DNA from: an uncultured Oscillospiraceae bacterium
GTDB taxonomy: Bacteria; Bacillota; Clostridia; Oscillospirales; Ruminococcaceae
NCBI GenBank assembly: GCA_934481445.1
Contig: CAKSPC010000067.1
Span: forward strand, 1 to 9,518
Length of the DNA stretch: 9,518 bases
Direction of reading: 5' to 3'
Position 1 is the first letter of the stretch. Every line of letters begins with the position of its first letter. Shown here in pieces: positions 7,002-9,518 of this stretch. The notes under the pieces were generated by a model. The model was not told the origin of the DNA. It made no database searches and worked only from the letters and a program-made list of their open reading frames with translations. The position numbers and the translations under genes are program-made.

Positions 7002-7859
7002 TTATCTCTTCTCCTTTCTGAAAAGTCCGTCGGGGCGGAATCTGATAAGCACTACGACTATAAGGAACACGAGTATCTTTGCGTCGACCTCGTTCCAGAA
7101 GCCGCCGAGGATAGAAGTGGACTCGCCGATGAGCAGCGAAGAAAGCGTTGTGCCGAGCATGGACTGAAGCCCTCCGACGCAGACGTTGATGAACGAGTCC
7201 GTTATGTAGGAAGCTCCCATGAACGGCGATACGCCGCGGATCGGAGCAAGCACCGCGCCCGCAACTCCCGCAAGACCTACGCCGAACGCAAACGTCAGGG
7301 AATCCACCGCGTGGGTATTTATTCCGAGGCATTCGGTCATCGGGCGGTTGCTTGTAACGGCGCGCATCTTTGTTCCGAACGGAGTTTTATAGAATATCAG
7401 CCATGTTATCAGCAGGATGACTGCTGCGAACAGGATGATGAATATATTGTAGTAAGGGATAGTTACGCCGCCGATATCGAAATGACCCTCAAAGGGTATC
7501 GCGATGTATTTAAGTTCCGAGCCGCAGATAAGATTTATCAGCTGCTTAACGATGAGTGACAGCGCATATGTCGCAAGCAGCGTTTCCGCGGTCTTTCCGT
7601 AGAGCTTCCGTATTACCAGACGTTCTATCAGCAGGCCGAACATTGCCGTCACAATAAACGACATTATCAGCGCCACGAAGAACGGCGCTCCTGCGACTGT
7701 ATTGATATAGTAGCAGACGTAGGCTCCGAGCATTATACATTCGCCGTGCGCCATGTTGACCACGTTCATGTGACCCATGATCACGACAACGCCGAGGGAA
7801 TATATCAGCAGAAGCGCAGACGCCGATATACCGTTTACCAGCTGAGCAGCGATAAACAT
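7002..7859 (-). CDS. urtB: Urea/short-chain amide ABC transporter, permease UrtB
   Basis: A 285-residue membrane permease with about eight hydrophobic segments, of the LivH/UrtB family. Signatures are MNVVNMAHGECIMLGAY (31-47), coupling segment KMRAVTSNRPM (164-174) and YITDSFINVCVGG (218-230), and the end has RPDGLF (275-280). The RAVTxNR plus DSF pattern is the UrtB form. It lacks the long N-terminal extension of many proteobacterial UrtB proteins; short versions are common in other groups. I chose ATG at 7857-7859. A longer frame opens at GTG 7866-7868, but that GTG is part of GAGGTG, a good ribosome site 6 bases before the ATG. The 75-base gap to urtA holds a hairpin. Confidence 0.88.
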   Translation of the reverse strand: MFIAAQLVNGISASALLLIYSLGVVVIMGHMNVVNMAHGECIMLGAYVCYYINTVAGAPFFVALIMSFIVTAMFGLLIERLVIRKLYGKTAETLLATYALSLIVKQLINLICGSELKYIAIPFEGHFDIGGVTIPYYNIFIILFAAVILLITWLIFYKTPFGTKMRAVTSNRPMTECLGINTHAVDSLTFAFGVGLAGVAGAVLAPIRGVSPFMGASYITDSFINVCVGGLQSMLGTTLSSLLIGESTSILGGFWNEVDAKILVFLIVVVLIRFRPDGLFRKEKR

Positions 7860-7865
7860 AAAATG

Positions 7866-7871
7866 CACCTC
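7866..7871 (-). promoter_or_regulatory. Ribosome binding site that decides the urtB start
   Basis: GAGGTG on the minus strand ends 6 bases before ATG 7857-7859, an ideal spacing. The alternative GTG start (7866-7868) overlaps this site and has no good Shine-Dalgarno sequence of its own. The site lies only 9 bases downstream of the intercistronic hairpin, so folding of the hairpin could influence access to it. Confidence 0.65.
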
Positions 7872-7880
7872 ATTTCGGTA

Positions 7881-7909
7881 AATGGAGCGACAGCCGCTGC
7901 CGCTCCATT
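7881..7909 (-). promoter_or_regulatory. Intercistronic RNA hairpin between urtA and urtB
   Basis: AATGGAGCG (7881-7889) and CGCTCCATT (7901-7909) are perfect inverted repeats. In minus-strand RNA the inner bases continue with one G-U and three more Watson-Crick pairs. The result is a 13-pair stem with a CGG triloop. Only three U follow, too few for a strong terminator. A hairpin after the binding-protein gene is a common way to protect the upstream message, or partly stop transcription, so that the binding protein is made in excess over the permeases. That function is inferred. A small second hairpin, ATTCC-TTTT-GGAAT (7907-7920), overlaps its base. Confidence 0.65.
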
Positions 7910-7934
7910 CCTTTTGGAATAATGGATATTGCCG

Positions 7935-9119
7935 TTACTTTGTGGGGTCGGGCTTGATAAGCTCGGGGGATTCATAAACTACCTCAAACTTGCCCTCGTC
8001 GTTTACCTTGGCAATTCTGCCTCTGAGATAGAGGTGGTTGGTTTCGGGGTCAAACTTGACCTCGCCCTCGGGAACTTCCAGCGTGATGCCATCCATTGCC
8101 TTGATGATGGAAGCCGCGGAGTAGTCGTCGGTCTTTTTCAGAGCCTCTGCAAGAAGCTTAACGGAAACATATGTTTCCTCGCCGACAACGGTCATCTCTG
8201 CGTCGTCGCCGAACTTTTCGTGATACTTCTTCAGAAACTCGTTGTTCGCGTCGGTATCAAGGGTGCTTACGTAGTTGATGGAGGTGTAGTGACCCGCTGC
8301 TGTTTCTGCGCCGAGGGCAGCAACGGTGGATTCGTCCAGCAGGTAGGAAGCCACAGGCATTGTGGAAGCGTCCAGACCGTACTGCTTGTACTGCTTGAAG
8401 AAAGCAACGCCCGAATCGCCGTTAAGGTTTACGAACAGTACATCGGGGTCGGCTTCCTTGATCTTTGTGATGATGGAGGAGAAGTCGTTGTGCGCGTTGG
8501 GAACGTATTCCTCGCCGACTACCTCGCCGCCGCATTCCTCAAGGCTCGCGCGGCACTGGGTGTTGATAAGCTGCGCATAAACCGTATCTGTGCCCAGCAG
8601 GAAGAACTTCTTGCCGACGTTTTCCACCAGCCACGGTACAAAGATATCACCCTGCTGGTTAGGAACTGCGCCTGTGTAAACAACGTTGTCGGACGGCTCC
8701 TCGCCCTCGTAGAATGTCGGGTAGATAAGCAGCGAATCGTTGTCCTCAACAACGGGCTCGCAGGCGATACGGGAAGCGGAGGTGTAGCAGCCGACCGTCG
8801 CGATCACCTCGTCCTGCATGATGAGCTTCTTTATCTTCTCTGCGGCTGTTGCGGCGTCCGTCGCGTAGTCCTCAAGAACGTAGGTTATCTTCTTGCCGTT
8901 GATTCCGCCGGCTTCATTCACCTCGTCGATCGCCATCTGCGCGGCGTTTATCATACATTCCTCGGTGATGGCGGTGGCGCCTGTTTTTGAGAACAGCAGA
9001 CCGATTTTGATTTCATCGGATGAGCCGCTGTCGCAGCCTGTCATTCCTGTGGCGATGCCTGCGCAGGTCGTTACTGCCAGTGCCGCGGATAGGATCTTCT
9101 TTAAGAATCGTGATTTCAT
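7935..9119 (-). CDS. urtA: Urea/short-chain amide ABC transporter, substrate-binding lipoprotein UrtA
   Basis: A 394-residue type I periplasmic-binding-fold protein that captures the substrate outside the cell for UrtBCDE. A signal peptide (MKSRFLKK plus hydrophobic core) ends in the lipobox MTGC with lipidated Cys29, as expected in a Gram-positive cell. Family features are IKIGLLFSKTG (37-47), GCYTSASR (110-117), IYPTFYEGEE (132-141), YTGAVPNQQ (148-156), EYVPNAHNDFSSIITKIK (204-221) and LNGDSGVAFFKQYK (232-245). These are UrtA/AmiC/FmdD-like rather than LivJ-like. Canonical UrtA, as I recall it, reads GCWTSASR and YPVQYEG. Here Trp is Tyr112 and YPV is YPT, matching AmiC, so the ligand could be urea or another small amide. 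The ATG is set by AAGGAGGA (9127-9134), 7 bases upstream. The gene is 40 bases from the preceding deaminase gene with no terminator between. Confidence 0.85.
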   Translation of the reverse strand: MKSRFLKKILSAALAVTTCAGIATGMTGCDSGSSDEIKIGLLFSKTGATAITEECMINAAQMAIDEVNEAGGINGKKITYVLEDYATDAATAAEKIKKLIMQDEVIATVGCYTSASRIACEPVVEDNDSLLIYPTFYEGEEPSDNVVYTGAVPNQQGDIFVPWLVENVGKKFFLLGTDTVYAQLINTQCRASLEECGGEVVGEEYVPNAHNDFSSIITKIKEADPDVLFVNLNGDSGVAFFKQYKQYGLDASTMPVASYLLDESTVAALGAETAAGHYTSINYVSTLDTDANNEFLKKYHEKFGDDAEMTVVGEETYVSVKLLAEALKKTDDYSAASIIKAMDGITLEVPEGEVKFDPETNHLYLRGRIAKVNDEGKFEVVYESPELIKPDPTK

Positions 9120-9159
9120 TGTTGTTTCCTCCTTGTTTTTCCTTTTGTTCTTTTTTTAT

Positions 9160-9518
9160 TTAGTAAAGCGTTACCATTGCGGGTTCGCGCTTCATGATAA
9201 CATTGCCGTTCTTTACAGAATAAAGCACGTCCTTTAAGTACTGGACCGCCTCGAAATCATCCTTTGCGTCGATGATGAGGAAGTCTGCGGGTTTGCCCTC
9301 GCTTATTCCGTATCTGTCGGTGAGGTGCATCGTTTTCGCACCGTTTTCCGTGATGAGGTCAAGACTGTTGGAAATCTCGTCGTAGCCTATGTAGTGGCAG
9401 ACGTGAAGCCCGAATTCAAGCACCCACAGCATATTTCCTGTGCCGAGGGGGTACCACGGGTCGGAGATGGAATCCTGACCAAAGGAAACATACAGTCCTG
9501 CGTCGAGGAGTTCCTTTA
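9160..9518 (-). CDS. codA: Cytosine deaminase-like amidohydrolase, CodA family (partial, N-terminus outside window)
   Basis: The last 119 codons of a metal-dependent amidohydrolase; the start lies beyond the right edge. The segment FGQDSISDPWYPLGTGNML, then EFGLHVCHYIGY, LDLITENGAKTMHL, GISEGKPADFLII and YSVKNGNVI, lines up with the C-terminal quarter of E. coli CodA. The Asp in GQDS is the equivalent of the metal ligand Asp313, and the Trp of DPWYP of Trp319. The neighbouring E. coli residues His312, Asp314 and Phe316 are Gln, Ser and Ser here. The family hydrolyses an exocyclic amine of a small ring (cytosine, isoguanine, creatinine) and releases ammonia; which substrate applies here is unknown. 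It is probably co-transcribed with urtA, 40 bases downstream. The DPWYP and GLHVC motifs make the family call secure; the substrate call is not. Confidence 0.82.
   Translation of the reverse strand, partial: KELLDAGLYVSFGQDSISDPWYPLGTGNMLWVLEFGLHVCHYIGYDEISNSLDLITENGAKTMHLTDRYGISEGKPADFLIIDAKDDFEAVQYLKDVLYSVKNGNVIMKREPAMVTLY

Noticed and set aside
6912..7559. Plus-strand open frame of 215 codons across the urtB-urtC junction
   Set aside because: It is a charged, low-hydrophobicity translation antisense to two membrane-protein genes, a typical shadow.
7002..7859. urtB shorter than the 500-residue UrtB proteins of many proteobacteria
   Set aside because: The conserved permease core is complete. 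The long N-terminal extension is absent in many lineages, so this is not a truncation.
7929..8990. Long plus-strand open frame of 353 codons opposite urtA
   Set aside because: It is antisense to a gene with clear family motifs, signal peptide and ribosome site. The plus-strand protein matches nothing I recognise and is a shadow of urtA codon usage.

Overview
The window looks like chromosomal DNA of a low-to-mid GC Gram-positive gut or rumen anaerobe, most likely a Ruminococcus-type clostridium. This is an inference from three things: strong AGGAGG-type ribosome sites, a Gram-positive style binding lipoprotein, and a very large secreted protein combining carboxypeptidase-regulatory-like beta domains with BspA-type leucine-rich repeats. 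All recognised genes lie on the minus strand, so the window reads from its right end to its left.

Right end (about 9518 to 4401): the C-terminal part of a CodA-family amidohydrolase (cytosine deaminase-like) is followed 40 bases later by a complete five-gene ABC importer of the urea/short-chain amide class, urtA-urtB-urtC-urtD-urtE. The last four genes are packed with a 1-base gap, an 8-base overlap and a 4-base gap. The only larger spacer inside the operon, between the binding-protein gene and the first permease gene, carries a strong hairpin. A textbook rho-independent terminator closes the operon 15 bases after urtE. No urease gene is in view.

Middle (about 4400 to 3740): roughly 660 bases hold no intact gene. 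They contain a decayed N-terminal piece of a short-chain dehydrogenase, a degenerate terminator-like hairpin, and a very AT-rich stretch with a likely promoter, a small palindrome and a possible 17-codon leader peptide upstream of the surface-protein gene.

Left end (3739 to 1): the first 1246 codons of a giant secreted protein. It has a signal peptide, a long acidic beta-rich region, a cysteine/histidine cluster, about four Cna-B/carboxypeptidase-regulatory-like domains, then BspA-type LRRs arranged in a higher-order repeat. The reading frame is still open at the window edge.

Functionally, the right half is best read as nitrogen acquisition: an importer for urea or a related small amide, next to an enzyme that releases ammonia by deamination. 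The binding protein carries the three positions I recall as the amide pocket of Pseudomonas AmiC (Tyr, Tyr, Thr) rather than the usual UrtA residues, and the deaminase differs from E. coli CodA beside its metal ligand. The true substrate of the pair is therefore the most interesting open question here. I saw no CRISPR array, tRNA, rRNA, insertion sequence or obvious prophage.
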